Positions 16,444 to 26,456 are shown, counted from the stretch's first letter. The stretch: 49,280 nt of DNA from Clostridiales bacterium Firm_16 (GCA_001604185.1 LVAV01000108.1:1395-50674); one strand, 5' to 3'. A program made the numbers and translations. Notes: generated from the sequence alone by a model not told the origin.

Positions 16444-16492
16444 GCGATAAAGAAAACCTGCCAACAAACTGTTGATGTCTGTCGGCAGGTTT
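16444..16492 (-). terminator. Terminator of the anti-sigma operon
   Basis: On the minus strand AAACCTGCC (from 16492) pairs with GGCAGGTTT (ending 16454), followed by TTCTTTATC. It lies downstream of the anti-sigma gene. Confidence 0.75.
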
Positions 16493-16575
16493 CTTCTGAT
16501 TCTTTCTTTTTCAAAATCCGCGGCCAATCGCGCTCGTGACGCTGAGCAGACGAACTCATCGCGCGACACTGGCGT

Positions 16576-16607
16576 CAGGCACGCTCACAACCAGGCACGC
16601 TCACAAC
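16576..16607. repeat. 16-bp perfect tandem duplication
   Basis: CAGGCACGCTCACAAC is present twice head to tail (16576-16591 and 16592-16607), in the 3' region of the anti-sigma gene. The significance is unknown. Confidence 0.85.
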
Positions 16608-16656
16608 CAGGCGCGCCCCGAACCGGCATCGGACGTTCGCCCGCGGCGGCTCACCC

Positions 16657-17595
16657 TCACAGGATCGAGAAATCGATGTGGTTGGCCATGTTTTCCAGAT
16701 CCTCTCGGGTCATTGTCTTCACGTCGTCACTGTCCAGGTCCAGCAGAACATTGACGGAAACAAAGCTGCCTTCAAGATCCGCGAGGATAAGAGCTTTCTC
16801 CTTACTAAGAGCGAGAACCACGGTCTTACCGCCGGATGTCTCAAAAGCCCACTCTTCGTATCTGTCGCTGTTTTCGATGTTCAGGCAGACGTCGTCGAAG
16901 ACACCCTTCATGTTGCGGCTGAACTGGAAATCGTACTTCCCGAATTCACCATCCATGCGGAAGGTACCGTCGTCGTAGTAGTAGCCACTGTAGGTGGTAT
17001 CCGTCATGATCTTGCCGAACTTCGCCTCGAGATCCTGCTGCTTGGCAAGCTTGAGATTCTGGTGCAAAGTCAGACCGTACTTAGCGGTGATCTCATCCAC
17101 TTTGTCCGCCATCTCCTGGGAGTAGACCAGGTATTCACCGTACTTCTCATCCCACTGGGTCGCACTGTTGCCCACCGCATCGAGAATGGCTCTGTCCTGG
17201 TCATAGCTCTCTGTAAAATCCATCCATTCCTTCGCTGCCTTGTACTCCGGGCTGTCCGCGAGACCCTGCAGAGAGATCACTTCGATACTCCGGGCCGACT
17301 CCTGCGGATTGCCGTTGTTGTCATAGACAGTCTGCGTGATGGTTTCCTTCTGGATAATCAGGTCCTTCACGCTCCCGCCGAAAGCCGCATACGCGCCGAT
17401 GCCCAGTGCCGCCACAAGAGATGCCGCAACGGCTGCCACAAGGATCTTCTTGGATCTGCGATGGTTGTTTGTAGTCATATTCAGTTTCATTTTTGTCAAC
17501 TCCTTGATCTTCGTCGAGGAGACGACGTCAGTTGCTTCCAGCTGCACGGAAGAGTCTTCGATATTGTCCATAAGGTCATGAATATTTATTTTCAT
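16657..17595 (-). CDS. Membrane anti-sigma-like protein
   Basis: The 312-residue protein has a cytoplasmic N-terminus of about 48 residues containing SSTKIKELTKMKL, one transmembrane segment at about residues 50-71 (ILVAAVAASLVAALGIGAYAAF), and an extracytoplasmic domain of about 240 residues. The order and topology match anti-sigma factors of ECF systems (DUF4179-like). Its start overlaps the end of the sigma gene by 20 bases, which indicates translational coupling. It probably holds the sigma factor at the membrane and releases it on an envelope signal. The outer domain is not recognised. Minus-strand terminator 16444-16492 follows. Confidence 0.8.
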   Translation of the reverse strand: MKINIHDLMDNIEDSSVQLEATDVVSSTKIKELTKMKLNMTTNNHRRSKKILVAAVAASLVAALGIGAYAAFGGSVKDLIIQKETITQTVYDNNGNPQESARSIEVISLQGLADSPEYKAAKEWMDFTESYDQDRAILDAVGNSATQWDEKYGEYLVYSQEMADKVDEITAKYGLTLHQNLKLAKQQDLEAKFGKIMTDTTYSGYYYDDGTFRMDGEFGKYDFQFSRNMKGVFDDVCLNIENSDRYEEWAFETSGGKTVVLALSKEKALILADLEGSFVSVNVLLDLDSDDVKTMTREDLENMANHIDFSIL

Positions 17596-18148
17596 TCAGG
17601 TCGCCCCCTGTCGATTCATTGATACTGTTGAGATGTTGACGGAGTCGTTCACGTCCGCGCCGTAATCTGGTCTTGATCGTGGACGGGTTCATCTGCATTT
17701 GTTTCGCGATAGTGGATACGCTCTGACAGTAGTAGTAGAACCTAAGAAAAATCTCTTTGTCCGGTTGGGGCATCGAGTAGACGGCGTTCCGCACGAGCGC
17801 GTCCTGTTCCTTCTGTTCCAGTCTGTCGAAAGCTGAGTCGTCATCCAGGATAAGAATGTCCTCGTCCAAAGGCAGCTCCTGCGACCGCTCCCGCAATTTC
17901 TGCATGGAAAGGCTGCGAGCCACGCGGCTCAAATACCCCTTCAGGTTCAGGGGGTAGAGTTTCTCCGCAGATCTCCATAATGTCACGAACACATCCGACG
18001 TCACTTCCTCGACGTCAGCCTGGCTCATGGAATTCTTAAGGATGCTGTTCACTACGGTCCCTACATAAGCACTGTATTTGTCGATAAACCATTCCAGTGC
18101 CTCCTGACTGCCTGACTTAAGTAAAGCCAGCGCCTTTGCTTCGTTCAA
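17576..18148 (-). CDS. ECF-type RNA polymerase sigma factor
   Basis: The protein has about 190 residues, typical for ECF sigma factors. Region 2 covers FIDKYSAYVGTVVNSIL and DVEEVTSDVFVTLWRSA. Region 4 covers MPQPDKEIFLRFYYY, the helix-turn-helix SVSTIAKQMQMNPSTIKTRL and RRGRERLRQHL. TTG 18148 is preferred as start because GAGGTG stands six bases upstream. The ATG seven codons earlier (18169) has no ribosome binding site and would place GAGGTG inside the gene. It is the first gene of a pair with the anti-sigma protein and is divergent from a lipoprotein gene at 18415. I found no convincing autoregulatory ECF promoter. Confidence 0.9.
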   Translation of the reverse strand: MNEAKALALLKSGSQEALEWFIDKYSAYVGTVVNSILKNSMSQADVEEVTSDVFVTLWRSAEKLYPLNLKGYLSRVARSLSMQKLRERSQELPLDEDILILDDDSAFDRLEQKEQDALVRNAVYSMPQPDKEIFLRFYYYCQSVSTIAKQMQMNPSTIKTRLRRGRERLRQHLNSINESTGGDLNENKYS

Positions 18149-18414
18149 TCGTCTCACCTCATAATTCATTCTAAACGGCCGTTCACTTATAATAGTACAT
18201 TTCAGACGCAGGTGGTTTCACTTTTTGCGAAAAAATTTTTGGGGCGCTTCACACCTACTGTGGCAAAAATGAGGCTCACGGTAGTTCTTTTGCCGCGGCA
18301 AAAACGAGGGGAGCAGCAATTTTTTGCAACAGAATCTGCGGTGGCTTCGTCTTATATTCCGAAGGGGGCAGGGCGGCTCCCGAACGAGAAAGAAGACGTA
18401 GAGGAGATACGAAA

Positions 18415-19038
18415 ATGAAAAAGAGATTGATGGCAGCAGCAATGGTACTGACGATGACTATGGCAATGTGCGGATGCAAGAAGAACGATCCGAAGGTGAA
18501 GAAGGTCCCGGTTTCCCAGGGCAGCATGACCAATGTAGCCGCGCAGAATCCGAGTGAGCCGGATCTTTTCGGCAATCCTGACACAACAAAAGTGAGCGAG
18601 AGAGGCCTGATGACTTCCAAAGATGCGAAGAAACCGGTGATTTCGGAGATCCGTTCTGCTTACACCGTGATCAACTGGATGCTGTATTCTCAGCTTGTCA
18701 GCGGCTCGGAGCTTACTGTCGAGCCGATCATTCGGGAAGACCGGGATGCAGATGCCCCGGATGAGATGGTACTGTATGTTTTTGCATATAACGAAGATTA
18801 TGCCTGGAATAAGCAGGATGCCTATGCCACGATCACCGGTTCTGACTGCCGTCCGATCGTGAACCAGGACTTCGACACGATCCACACATACTGGATGCAG
18901 GGACAGCTCCCGGCGGATATGCCTTCCGGAAAATACACTTTCGTATTTGCAACGACAGACGGTCAGGTGGATTCCATGACGGATGTCGAGATCGTCAAGC
19001 CGCAAGACGCAGAAAAAGAACCTGTGGCGATCGACTGA
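18415..19038 (+). CDS. Small lipoprotein of unknown function
   Basis: The 207-residue precursor has signal MKKRLMAAAMVLTMTMAMCGC with lipobox AMCGC, a Lys-rich start and a short linker. A soluble domain of about 150 residues rich in beta-strand-like segments follows (VISEIRSAYTVINWMLYS, MVLYVFAYNEDYAWN, GKYTFVFATTDGQV), resembling an immunoglobulin-like fold. It may respond to the same signals as the divergent sigma/anti-sigma pair 245 bases upstream. Ribosome binding site GAGGAGATACGAAA precedes the ATG. The pgk-tpi promoter begins 17 bases after its stop, and no terminator is evident between them. The family was not recognised. Confidence 0.75.
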   Translation: MKKRLMAAAMVLTMTMAMCGCKKNDPKVKKVPVSQGSMTNVAAQNPSEPDLFGNPDTTKVSERGLMTSKDAKKPVISEIRSAYTVINWMLYSQLVSGSELTVEPIIREDRDADAPDEMVLYVFAYNEDYAWNKQDAYATITGSDCRPIVNQDFDTIHTYWMQGQLPADMPSGKYTFVFATTDGQVDSMTDVEIVKPQDAEKEPVAID

Positions 19039-19054
19039 GAAACTATTTTTCTAA

Positions 19055-19083
19055 TTGAAACACTCCATAATTCTTTGTATAAT
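19055..19083 (+). promoter_or_regulatory. Strong promoter of pgk-tpi
   Basis: TTGAAA (19055-19060), 17 bases, then a perfect TATAAT (19078-19083), 48 bases before the start codon. Confidence 0.85.
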
Positions 19084-19130
19084 AGTTAAGGCTTGGACAA
19101 CAAGTAATTTCATTAAGGAGTGTGAACATT

Positions 19131-21077
19131 ATGGCAATGGTTCAGAAGAAGAATGTCGAAGACTTGAACGTTTCCGGCAAGAGAGTAATCGTTCGTGTGG
19201 ACTTTAACGTACCGCTCGACAAGAAAACTGGTGAAATCACCGACGATAAGAGAATCAAGGGAGCTCTCCCGACGATCAAATATCTCGTAGATAATAACGC
19301 GAAGGTAATCCTGGTTTCCCACCTGGGTCGCCCGAAGAATGGACCGGAGCCGGCATTCTCCATGAAGCCTGCTGCTGATCGTCTGGCTGAGTTGATCGGT
19401 AAGCCGGTAACTCTGGCTGCTGATGTAATCGGCGAAGACGCTAAGGCTAAGGCTGCTGCTCTGAAAGAGGGCGAGATCCTCATGCTCGAGAACGTTCGCT
19501 TCCATAAGGAAGAGACAAAGAACGATCCGAAGTTCGCAGCTGAGCTTGCTTCCATGGCTGATCTTTATGTAAACGATGCTTTCGGTACAGCTCACCGTGC
19601 TCACGCTTCTACAGCTGGTCTTGCTAACTTCCTGCCGTCTGCTTCCGGTTACCTGATCGAGAAAGAGATCAAGTTCATCGGTGGTGCTCTGGCTAACCCG
19701 GCTCGTCCGTTCGTAGCTATCCTCGGTGGTGCTAAGGTTTCCGATAAGATCGGCGTAATCACGAACCTGATGGATAAGGCTGATACGATCATCATCGGTG
19801 GTGGTATGGCTTACACATTTATCGCTGCTCAGGGCGGTACGATCGGTAACTCCCTCTTCGAGGCTGATAAGGTAGACCTCGCTAAGGATCTTCTGGCTAA
19901 GGCTCAGGAGAAGGGCGTGAAGCTGCTGCTCCCGGAGGATACAGTTGTTGCTGATAACTTCGCTGCAGATGCTAACAGCCAGATCGTTCCTACAATGGAG
20001 ATTCCGGATGGTTGGGAAGGCCTGGATATCGGACCGAAGACCATCGAGAAGTTCTCTGCTGAGATCAAGGCTGCTAAGACCGTTATCTGGAATGGTCCTG
20101 CAGGCGTATTCGAGTTCGAGAAGTTTGCTGTTGGTACTAAGGCTCTGGCTCAGGCTATTGCTGAGTCCGAAGCTATCTCCATCATCGGTGGTGGTGACTC
20201 CGCTGCTGCTATCGAGAAGCTGGGCTATGCTGACAAGGTAACACACATCTCCACAGGTGGTGGTGCTTCCCTCGAGTTCATCGAAGGTAAGGTTCTCCCG
20301 GGTATTGACTGCCTGAACGATAAAGAGATCGGCAGAACTTTTGCTGCTGGTAACTGGAAGATGAACTGCGGTATCCCGGCGGATGCTGTTAAGCTTATCG
20401 AAGAACTGAAGCCGCTGGTTAAGGATGCTACATCCAAGATCGCTCTGGGTGTTCCGGCTACGGCTCTGGCTGCTGCTGTTGAGGCTACAGCTTATACAAA
20501 CATCAAGATCGCGGCTCAGAACTGCCACTTCGAAGAGAAGGGTGCTTTCACAGGCGAGATCTCCCCGCTGTGGCTGGCTAAGATGGGCGTTACATACTGC
20601 ATCATCGGTCACTCCGAGCGTCGTGAGTACAACGCTGAGACAGACGAGACAGTTAACAAGAAGGCTCTGGCTCTTCTGAAGTACGGCGTGAAGCCGATCA
20701 TCTGCTGCGGTGAGTCTCTGGCTCAGCGTGAGGCAGGCGAGACCTTCGACTGGATCAAGGGTCAGATCGTTGCTGCTTTCAAGGATATCCCGGCTGAGAA
20801 GCTCTGCCAGATCACAATCGCTTATGAGCCGATCTGGGCTATCGGAACAGGTAAGACTGCTACAGATGAGCAGGCTGAGGAAGTCTGCAAGTTCATCCGT
20901 GGCATCATCGCTGAGCTGTACTGCGAGAAGTGCGCTGCTGCTATGACCATCCAGTATGGCGGATCCTGCAACGCAGGTAATGCTGCAGGCCTCTTTGCTC
21001 AGGCTGACATCAACGGCGGTCTCGTCGGTGGTGCTTCCCTGAAGGCTCAGGACTTCTCCGTGATCTGCAACGCGTAA
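19131..21077 (+). CDS. Phosphoglycerate kinase-triosephosphate isomerase fusion
   Basis: One 648-residue reading frame encodes two glycolytic enzymes. PGK covers about residues 1-398 ([39 protein letters not shown]). It forms ATP and 3-phosphoglycerate. TIM follows from about residue 402 with no start Met (FAAGNWKMN with Lys410, [10 protein letters not shown] with His494, [11 protein letters not shown] with Glu566, then YGGSCNAGN). It interconverts the triose phosphates. All catalytic residues are present. A similar fusion is known from Thermotoga. No stop or slippery site separates the halves. ATG 19131 is well placed after AAGGAG (19115-19120), better than the in-frame GTG at 19122. Codon use is strongly biased, as expected for high expression. 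Confidence 0.97.
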   Translation: MAMVQKKNVEDLNVSGKRVIVRVDFNVPLDKKTGEITDDKRIKGALPTIKYLVDNNAKVILVSHLGRPKNGPEPAFSMKPAADRLAELIGKPVTLAADVIGEDAKAKAAALKEGEILMLENVRFHKEETKNDPKFAAELASMADLYVNDAFGTAHRAHASTAGLANFLPSASGYLIEKEIKFIGGALANPARPFVAILGGAKVSDKIGVITNLMDKADTIIIGGGMAYTFIAAQGGTIGNSLFEADKVDLAKDLLAKAQEKGVKLLLPEDTVVADNFAADANSQIVPTMEIPDGWEGLDIGPKTIEKFSAEIKAAKTVIWNGPAGVFEFEKFAVGTKALAQAIAESEAISIIGGGDSAAAIEKLGYADKVTHISTGGGASLEFIEGKVLPGIDCLNDKEIGRTFAAGNWKMNCGIPADAVKLIEELKPLVKDATSKIALGVPATALAAAVEATAYTNIKIAAQNCHFEEKGAFTGEISPLWLAKMGVTYCIIGHSERREYNAETDETVNKKALALLKYGVKPIICCGESLAQREAGETFDWIKGQIVAAFKDIPAEKLCQITIAYEPIWAIGTGKTATDEQAEEVCKFIRGIIAELYCEKCAAAMTIQYGGSCNAGNAAGLFAQADINGGLVGGASLKAQDFSVICNA

Positions 21078-21132
21078 TGCGCGCGAGATGACTCGGGCAC
21101 AAATGTCCGGGTTGAGAGAAATGGAACATGAG

Positions 21133-21166
21133 AGGACCGCTCCACGAACGTGGGGCGGTCCTTTTT
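21133..21166 (+). terminator. Terminator of pgk-tpi
   Basis: AGGACCGCtCCAC pairs with GTGGgGCGGTCCT around a GAAC loop, followed by TTTT. It is strong and typical. Confidence 0.93.
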
Positions 21167-21289
21167 GTCGTATAGAGGGGGACGTCACTGCTGGATTCGC
21201 AGCAAGAATAGGGCCCGCACACCTCGCGCTCGGCTGAGGCGCGCCCGTGGATTCGCATCGATACGACAGAAATTCCGTTAGCTTCGGAT

Positions 21290-21450
21290 CCGTCCTACGG
21301 TTTTCGCGATTTTATCAGACTGTTTCTATGGTTGAGTACAAATCCGTCCTATATACTTTAGTATTTTATACGACAGATCCTCTAAAATACTTAGAACTGT
21401 CCTATATTTCTGGAATAACCGTAGGACGAAAACCGCTAAAACTGAATTCT
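21290..21450. repeat. Degenerate 53-54-bp repeat with a long inverted repeat
   Basis: CCGTCCTA/CTGTCCTA recurs at 21290, 21344 and 21397. The outer ends are inverted: CGTCCTACGGTTTTCGCG on the left and CCGTAGGACGAAAACCGC on the right (about 21421-21438). A central inverted pair is TAGTATTTTA with TAAAATACTTA. The remainder of the 577-base gap between pgk-tpi and the next gene shows nothing I can call a gene. Confidence 0.75.
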
Positions 21451-21654
21451 CGTCGGATGCTGCTCAGCCGAGCGACTGCCTGGCCGGACCCCGGACGTGG
21501 ACTATATACGACGAAAAACCTGCTGTTGCAGATCCGACCTACAGGCCCGTCCGGCCACAGAAATTCCACAACTTATCCCAACATTTTCTGGACGAAACGC
21601 CTTCTGTGTTAGATAATAAAAGGTGTTATAAAGGGGTGAGCAGGAGGTATTTTG

Positions 21655-23967
21655 ATGTTGTCCGCGCGTATTCGCAGATATCTGGCAGGGGCGCTCAGTC
21701 TTGGGCTTCTGTTCAGTATGACCCTTACCATACCCACTAAGACGCTGTCCGCGGAGTCCTATGCCGCGTCGGCCGCTTCGGCTGCGGGAGCGGCGAGATC
21801 GGAAGAGACAGACTCGGATCCCACGGTCCGGGACTATGTCGAGACGTTCAAGGACCAGGACGAGAAAGCCTGGGCCCAGGATATTTCCATCGGATACAAG
21901 ATCATGCCCCGGGAATGCGTCAGCCGCATAGTCACCGCGGCCAAAGCTTTTGCCCTGGAAGTAGATATTTCGGAATATCAGATCCCCATCGAGACGGACG
22001 CCCAGCGCAAGATCTACTGGGCTGACCTGAACCTGTGCAAGAAGAGCGAACCGATGCTTTTCTACATCAAGGAGACCTCCACTTCCACAGACGGCAAGAT
22101 CGCAACCAAACTGCTTTTCACATACAGCTGCAGTAGAAGCGAAGCCCAGAGCCGGACCCGCCAGATCGAGACGGTGGTGGGAGAAGCCATGACCCACGTG
22201 ACGTCCGGCATGTCGGACTACCAGAAGGTCCTGGTACTGCACGACTGGCTGGCGGATAACGTGGAGTATGCCTACTCTCGCGCGGTCAACGGCAGCAACA
22301 ACGACGACGACTACACCTGCTACGGCGCACTGGTCAAGAAAGAAGCCGTATGCGAAGGATATACCAAGTCTTTCATACTCCTGATGCGCCAGTGCGGCAT
22401 CGAGAGCTACTACGTATATAACGATTCCATGAACCACGCCTGGAACGTGGTCCGCCTGGGATCAGAGTACTTCAACGTAGACGTGACCTGGGACGATCCG
22501 GTACAGGATCAGCTGGGTCAGGTGTACCACAAATATCTGCTGGTAGATAACAATACCCTCTACCAGAGAAGCCCCGAGAGCAACCGCCACCAGCCCGCGG
22601 AGAATTTTGACGCTTCAAAACTGGTCTACACGCGTTATGCGAAGGGTCAGTGGGTGGACGTCACCTCACCGGTCTCTTACTACCAGGGCAACTGGTATTA
22701 CAGCATGTTCTTCCGCGACGAGCGCACCACGAAGATCCTCACTACATCCGACATCCTCGCCGCCCCGGGAACCGCGGTGTTCGACTATGGCACGGATCTG
22801 GGCTCCTGGCCGACGTCAGACGAAGGCGGATTCTGGGTAGGCACATACAGCCGCCCGCATCTTTATAACCATTACCTGATCTTCAACACGAACCGTAACG
22901 TGATGTTTATGGATCTGGACGACGAGGGCAAAACCACTTATACGATGTATGGCGAGACGGACGTTCCGGGTGTGGACCACGGCGCCCTGGTGGATATCTA
23001 CGGATTCAAGGTTCAGGGAAACTACCTGTTCTATACCGTAGGCAACAATCCTTCGACCCGGTCCGAGAAGAGGATCCTGACGAATCTTCTTAAGAACGGC
23101 GATTTCAAGCCGACTCCGACAGAAGCCGTGACACCGACTCCTCCCGAACCGACAGGGGATCCGACACCGACACCGACTTTCGCACCGATGCCGACACCCA
23201 TCACGAACCCCGAAGGAGACGCCAACTTCGAAGATTTTGTCGAGCGACTCTATACCGTGGCGCTGGGACGCAATTCCGAGAAAGAAGGGAAGAACTACTG
23301 GGTGAAGCGCGTGGTAGATGAAGGTGCCACCGGCGCAGACTGTGCCCGATTCTTCCTGCTGGACGCACCGGAATTCATGAAGCGCGGTCTGGGTGCCGAT
23401 GCCTTCGTAGAGACGTTGTACCAGACCTTCTTCGACCGTGCCTCCGAACCGGAGGGCAAAGCCTTCTATCTCCAGGAACTGGCTAACGGAACCCCGCGTT
23501 CCCAGGTCGTGGAATACTTCATCGAGTCCACAGAGTGGTGCGATGTCTGCGCGACCTACGGAGTGAAATCCGGATCAAAATACTATAAAGCTTCCAAAGC
23601 TTCGAACAATGCACGGTACTTTGCGGCACGTCTTTATTCCTGCTGCCTCAACCGTGATCCGGAAGACGACGGACTCCTTTACTGGAGCCTGGCACTGACG
23701 AACCTCGAGAAGACCGGCGCCAACGCAGCGGCACTGTTCTTCGAATCCGAGGAATTCCTCGGACTGGATACTTCGGACTGGGAATACATTACCCGACTGT
23801 ACCGGACCTTCATGGGAAGAAATCCGGAAGAAGGCGGAATCGATTACTGGATCGGTGAGATGAGAAACGGCAAGTCCCGACACGCGGTCCTGGCGTGGTT
23901 CTCTCAGTCTCCGGAGTTCACCGACATCTGCAAGGAGTATGGCATCGAGCGCGGAACCATCGCCTGA
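21655..23967 (+). CDS. Secreted transglutaminase-like protein with C-terminal DUF4214 module
   Basis: The 770-residue precursor has a Sec signal (about residues 1-35, cut near TLSAESYA). The transglutaminase-like domain spans about 180-290 with the triad Cys233 (AVCEGY), His261 (NHAWNVV) and Asp276 (VDVTWDDP). A beta-rich region follows to about 490, then a Thr/Pro linker with TPTPT repeats, then a module of about 245 residues. That module has four helical repeats of the type LY...LGR...EGxxYW, i.e. DUF4214. The family can act as protease, amidase or crosslinker, so the activity is unproven. ATG 21655 follows CAGGAGG with good spacing. The C-terminal module is nearly the same as in the two LRR proteins at 36742 and 39177. 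Confidence 0.88.
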   Translation: MLSARIRRYLAGALSLGLLFSMTLTIPTKTLSAESYAASAASAAGAARSEETDSDPTVRDYVETFKDQDEKAWAQDISIGYKIMPRECVSRIVTAAKAFALEVDISEYQIPIETDAQRKIYWADLNLCKKSEPMLFYIKETSTSTDGKIATKLLFTYSCSRSEAQSRTRQIETVVGEAMTHVTSGMSDYQKVLVLHDWLADNVEYAYSRAVNGSNNDDDYTCYGALVKKEAVCEGYTKSFILLMRQCGIESYYVYNDSMNHAWNVVRLGSEYFNVDVTWDDPVQDQLGQVYHKYLLVDNNTLYQRSPESNRHQPAENFDASKLVYTRYAKGQWVDVTSPVSYYQGNWYYSMFFRDERTTKILTTSDILAAPGTAVFDYGTDLGSWPTSDEGGFWVGTYSRPHLYNHYLIFNTNRNVMFMDLDDEGKTTYTMYGETDVPGVDHGALVDIYGFKVQGNYLFYTVGNNPSTRSEKRILTNLLKNGDFKPTPTEAVTPTPPEPTGDPTPTPTFAPMPTPITNPEGDANFEDFVERLYTVALGRNSEKEGKNYWVKRVVDEGATGADCARFFLLDAPEFMKRGLGADAFVETLYQTFFDRASEPEGKAFYLQELANGTPRSQVVEYFIESTEWCDVCATYGVKSGSKYYKASKASNNARYFAARLYSCCLNRDPEDDGLLYWSLALTNLEKTGANAAALFFESEEFLGLDTSDWEYITRLYRTFMGRNPEEGGIDYWIGEMRNGKSRHAVLAWFSQSPEFTDICKEYGIERGTIA

Positions 23968-24061
23968 GGGCGGGCCGCGGCATAAAACTGAATAGTGGTC
24001 ATATCAGAGCCCCGGCCCGGAAAGACGACGGACCGGATTGAAATAGGAAAGGTGGGGTTGT

Positions 24062-26356
24062 ATGCGTATTTCAAGACTTTTGGCTTCTGTGATTTGTGCC
24101 AGTACACTGGTGACATCTTTGGTTTTCCTTCCGGGAGGGAAGGACCGGATCGTTTTGGCGGACGAGACGGAGAAGAATGTCTCTTCTGTTGCGGCAGACA
24201 GGGAAGGAGAGGGACATGACAGTACCGAAGGCATGCCCAAGTCCGGAGATTACCGCACCCAGGGTCTGAATCCGCCTCCACTGGAGTACAAGGTGTTGAC
24301 GCCGGAGATCCTCAGCAAGATAGAAGACTGCATGAGCAACCTGGAAACGAACCTGGACATGTGGGACTATAACCTGGACTACAATAGCAAATGGGACGAT
24401 ATCTCCGACGATCTGAGACGTTTCGCCAATCTGCATCAGGAGTTCTACTTCTATTACTCAACGAGAGTATATTACCGTCAGGGTGGAGATATGGATGGCC
24501 GTATCACCCGGTTTGAATTTGTGTATTTCTCCGATTACAGCAAAGAGGATTATTTGCAGCAGGTTAAGCAGGTTAACTCCGTTGTAAATCTGGCTTTAAA
24601 GGAGATCAAGTCCGGCATGTCTGATTACCAGAAAGCGCTGGTGATCCATGACTGGCTGGCGAACCGTATAACCTATGCGACAGAGCGTCTGGAGAATAAC
24701 GCAAACACAGAGGAAGACTTCAACTGCTATGGCGCTCTGGTACTGAAGGAATGTGTCTGTGAAGGTTATGCTGAAGCATTTCAAGTCATAATGACCCGAG
24801 CCGGTCTGGAATGCTATTGCGCATCGAATGTAAGTATTCTTCACGAATGGAACGTCATCAAGATCGATGGTGAGTACTATAACCTGGACGTGACCTGGGA
24901 CGACCCGGATCTGCCCGGCGCTGTGAACCACTACTATTTCCTCGTGGATAACGAAACGATGTTGAAACGTAAAGAACTGACCAACGGCAACGAGCATCTC
25001 CCGCCGGAGAATTTCGATGCAGATCTGCTGACGTCCAAACGTTTTGCCAATTCGAAGTGGCTCAACGTCAAGAGCATGATCAACTACTATAGTGGCAAGT
25101 GGTATTTCACAACCTTCGAAAACAGCAAGCCCATTCTTTGCAGTTCCACGGATCCGTCCTCTTCCTTAGGAACGACGGTCTATAATTTCCCGTCTAAGTG
25201 GATGAATACATCAACTTCGTACTGGCAGGGCTGCTTCAGCCGCCCGCAGGTATTCGAGAACTACCTGATCTTCAACACCACTTCCGAGATCCTGTATCTG
25301 GATCTGAAGGATCTGAGCAAGGCACCGGTGACGATGTATGCCGCCAGTGCGATCCCGGGCGTAAGCACCTCGAACTACCAGTTGATCTACGGTCTGAAGG
25401 TCGATGGAAAGAACCTTTACTACACGGTCAACAACGAGCCTGCCTGGTCGACGATCCGTTCTCTGAAGAATACGCTGAAAAAAGACCCGACCCCGACTAA
25501 TACGCCGACTCCGGTCCCGAAGCCGGCTAAGCCGACGAATGTGAAGGCCGTTTCCGCTTCGGCTACCAGCATCAAGATCACCTGGAACGCCGTCTCCGGC
25601 GCCACAGGCTACCAGGTATGCCGCGCCACCGCTTCCAACGGTTCCTACACCGCTCTGGGATCCTACACAGATACCAGCAAGGTAAGTACAGGTCTGACCA
25701 CAGGTACGACCTACTACTACAAAGTCCGTGCCTATAAGGAAGTGAACGGCAAGCGCACCTATGGTGATTACAGCGCAGTTGTCAGCGCAACACCGAAGGT
25801 GTCTAAGCCTACCAACCTGAAGGCTGCTTCCGCATCGGCCACCAGCATCAACATCTCTTGGAGTGCTGTTGCCGGCGCCACCGGCTATCAGGTATGGAGA
25901 AGCACATCCGCCACCGGTTCTTTTACCGCTCTGGGATCCTATACAACTACCAGCAAGCTGAGCACCGGTCTTACTACCGGCACGACCTACTACTACAAAG
26001 TCCGTGCCTATAAGGAAGTCAGCGGCAAGAAGCTCTTCGGCGACTACAGCACGGTGGTCAGCGCCGTTCCGAAGCCTGTCGCTCCGACGAATGTGAAGGC
26101 CTCTGTATCCTCTTCAACCGCAGTAACGGTGTCCTGGAACAAGGTAGCCGGCGCTTCCGGATATGAAGTCTATCGTGCAGAATCGGCAAGCGGCACCTAC
26201 TCCAAGCTTGGCGAGGTCAGCACCACCAGCAGAAAGTGCCCGGGACTGAAGACAGGTAAGACCTATTACTTCAAGGTCCGTGCATTCACCACGGTCAACG
26301 GCAAGAAAGTCTACAGCAACTACAGTTCTGTCGTCAGCGCCGTTCCGAAGGCATAA
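24062..26356 (+). CDS. Secreted transglutaminase-like protein with three FN3 domains (1)
   Basis: The 764-residue precursor has a signal peptide (to about residue 32, LVFLPGGKDRIVLADE). The papain-fold transglutaminase domain has Cys233 (CVCEGY), His261 (LHEWNVI) and Asp276 (LDVTWDDP), at the same numbers as in the upstream gene. A beta-rich middle region leads to a Pro/Thr linker (about 476-490) and three fibronectin type III domains of about 90 residues each to the C-terminus (ITWNAVSGATGYQV, ISWSAVAGATGYQV, VSWNKVAGASGYEV). FN3 repeats usually serve as spacers or carbohydrate/protein binders outside the cell. Ribosome binding site AAAGGTGG. It lies 94 bases after the DUF4214-type paralogue, and no clear terminator separates it from the next gene. 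Confidence 0.9.
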   Translation: MRISRLLASVICASTLVTSLVFLPGGKDRIVLADETEKNVSSVAADREGEGHDSTEGMPKSGDYRTQGLNPPPLEYKVLTPEILSKIEDCMSNLETNLDMWDYNLDYNSKWDDISDDLRRFANLHQEFYFYYSTRVYYRQGGDMDGRITRFEFVYFSDYSKEDYLQQVKQVNSVVNLALKEIKSGMSDYQKALVIHDWLANRITYATERLENNANTEEDFNCYGALVLKECVCEGYAEAFQVIMTRAGLECYCASNVSILHEWNVIKIDGEYYNLDVTWDDPDLPGAVNHYYFLVDNETMLKRKELTNGNEHLPPENFDADLLTSKRFANSKWLNVKSMINYYSGKWYFTTFENSKPILCSSTDPSSSLGTTVYNFPSKWMNTSTSYWQGCFSRPQVFENYLIFNTTSEILYLDLKDLSKAPVTMYAASAIPGVSTSNYQLIYGLKVDGKNLYYTVNNEPAWSTIRSLKNTLKKDPTPTNTPTPVPKPAKPTNVKAVSASATSIKITWNAVSGATGYQVCRATASNGSYTALGSYTDTSKVSTGLTTGTTYYYKVRAYKEVNGKRTYGDYSAVVSATPKVSKPTNLKAASASATSINISWSAVAGATGYQVWRSTSATGSFTALGSYTTTSKLSTGLTTGTTYYYKVRAYKEVSGKKLFGDYSTVVSAVPKPVAPTNVKASVSSSTAVTVSWNKVAGASGYEVYRAESASGTYSKLGEVSTTSRKCPGLKTGKTYYFKVRAFTTVNGKKVYSNYSSVVSAVPKA

Positions 26357-26456
26357 GAAAACAATTCGATACCAGGATAAAAGAAGATACAGACAGCAGA
26401 TAAAGATGAGCAGAGATCCGCATTGCGGACAGGTATAGACAGAGGGGTGGTTTTCT

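Noticed and set aside
18203..18218. ECF-type autoregulatory promoter (TGAAAC and CGTC) before the sigma gene
   Set aside because: Both motifs are present on the minus strand but only about seven bases apart, much shorter than the usual spacing.
19113..21188. 691-codon open frame antisense to pgk-tpi
   Set aside because: Produced by the strong codon bias of the fusion gene; Ser/Leu-rich product without domains or start signals.
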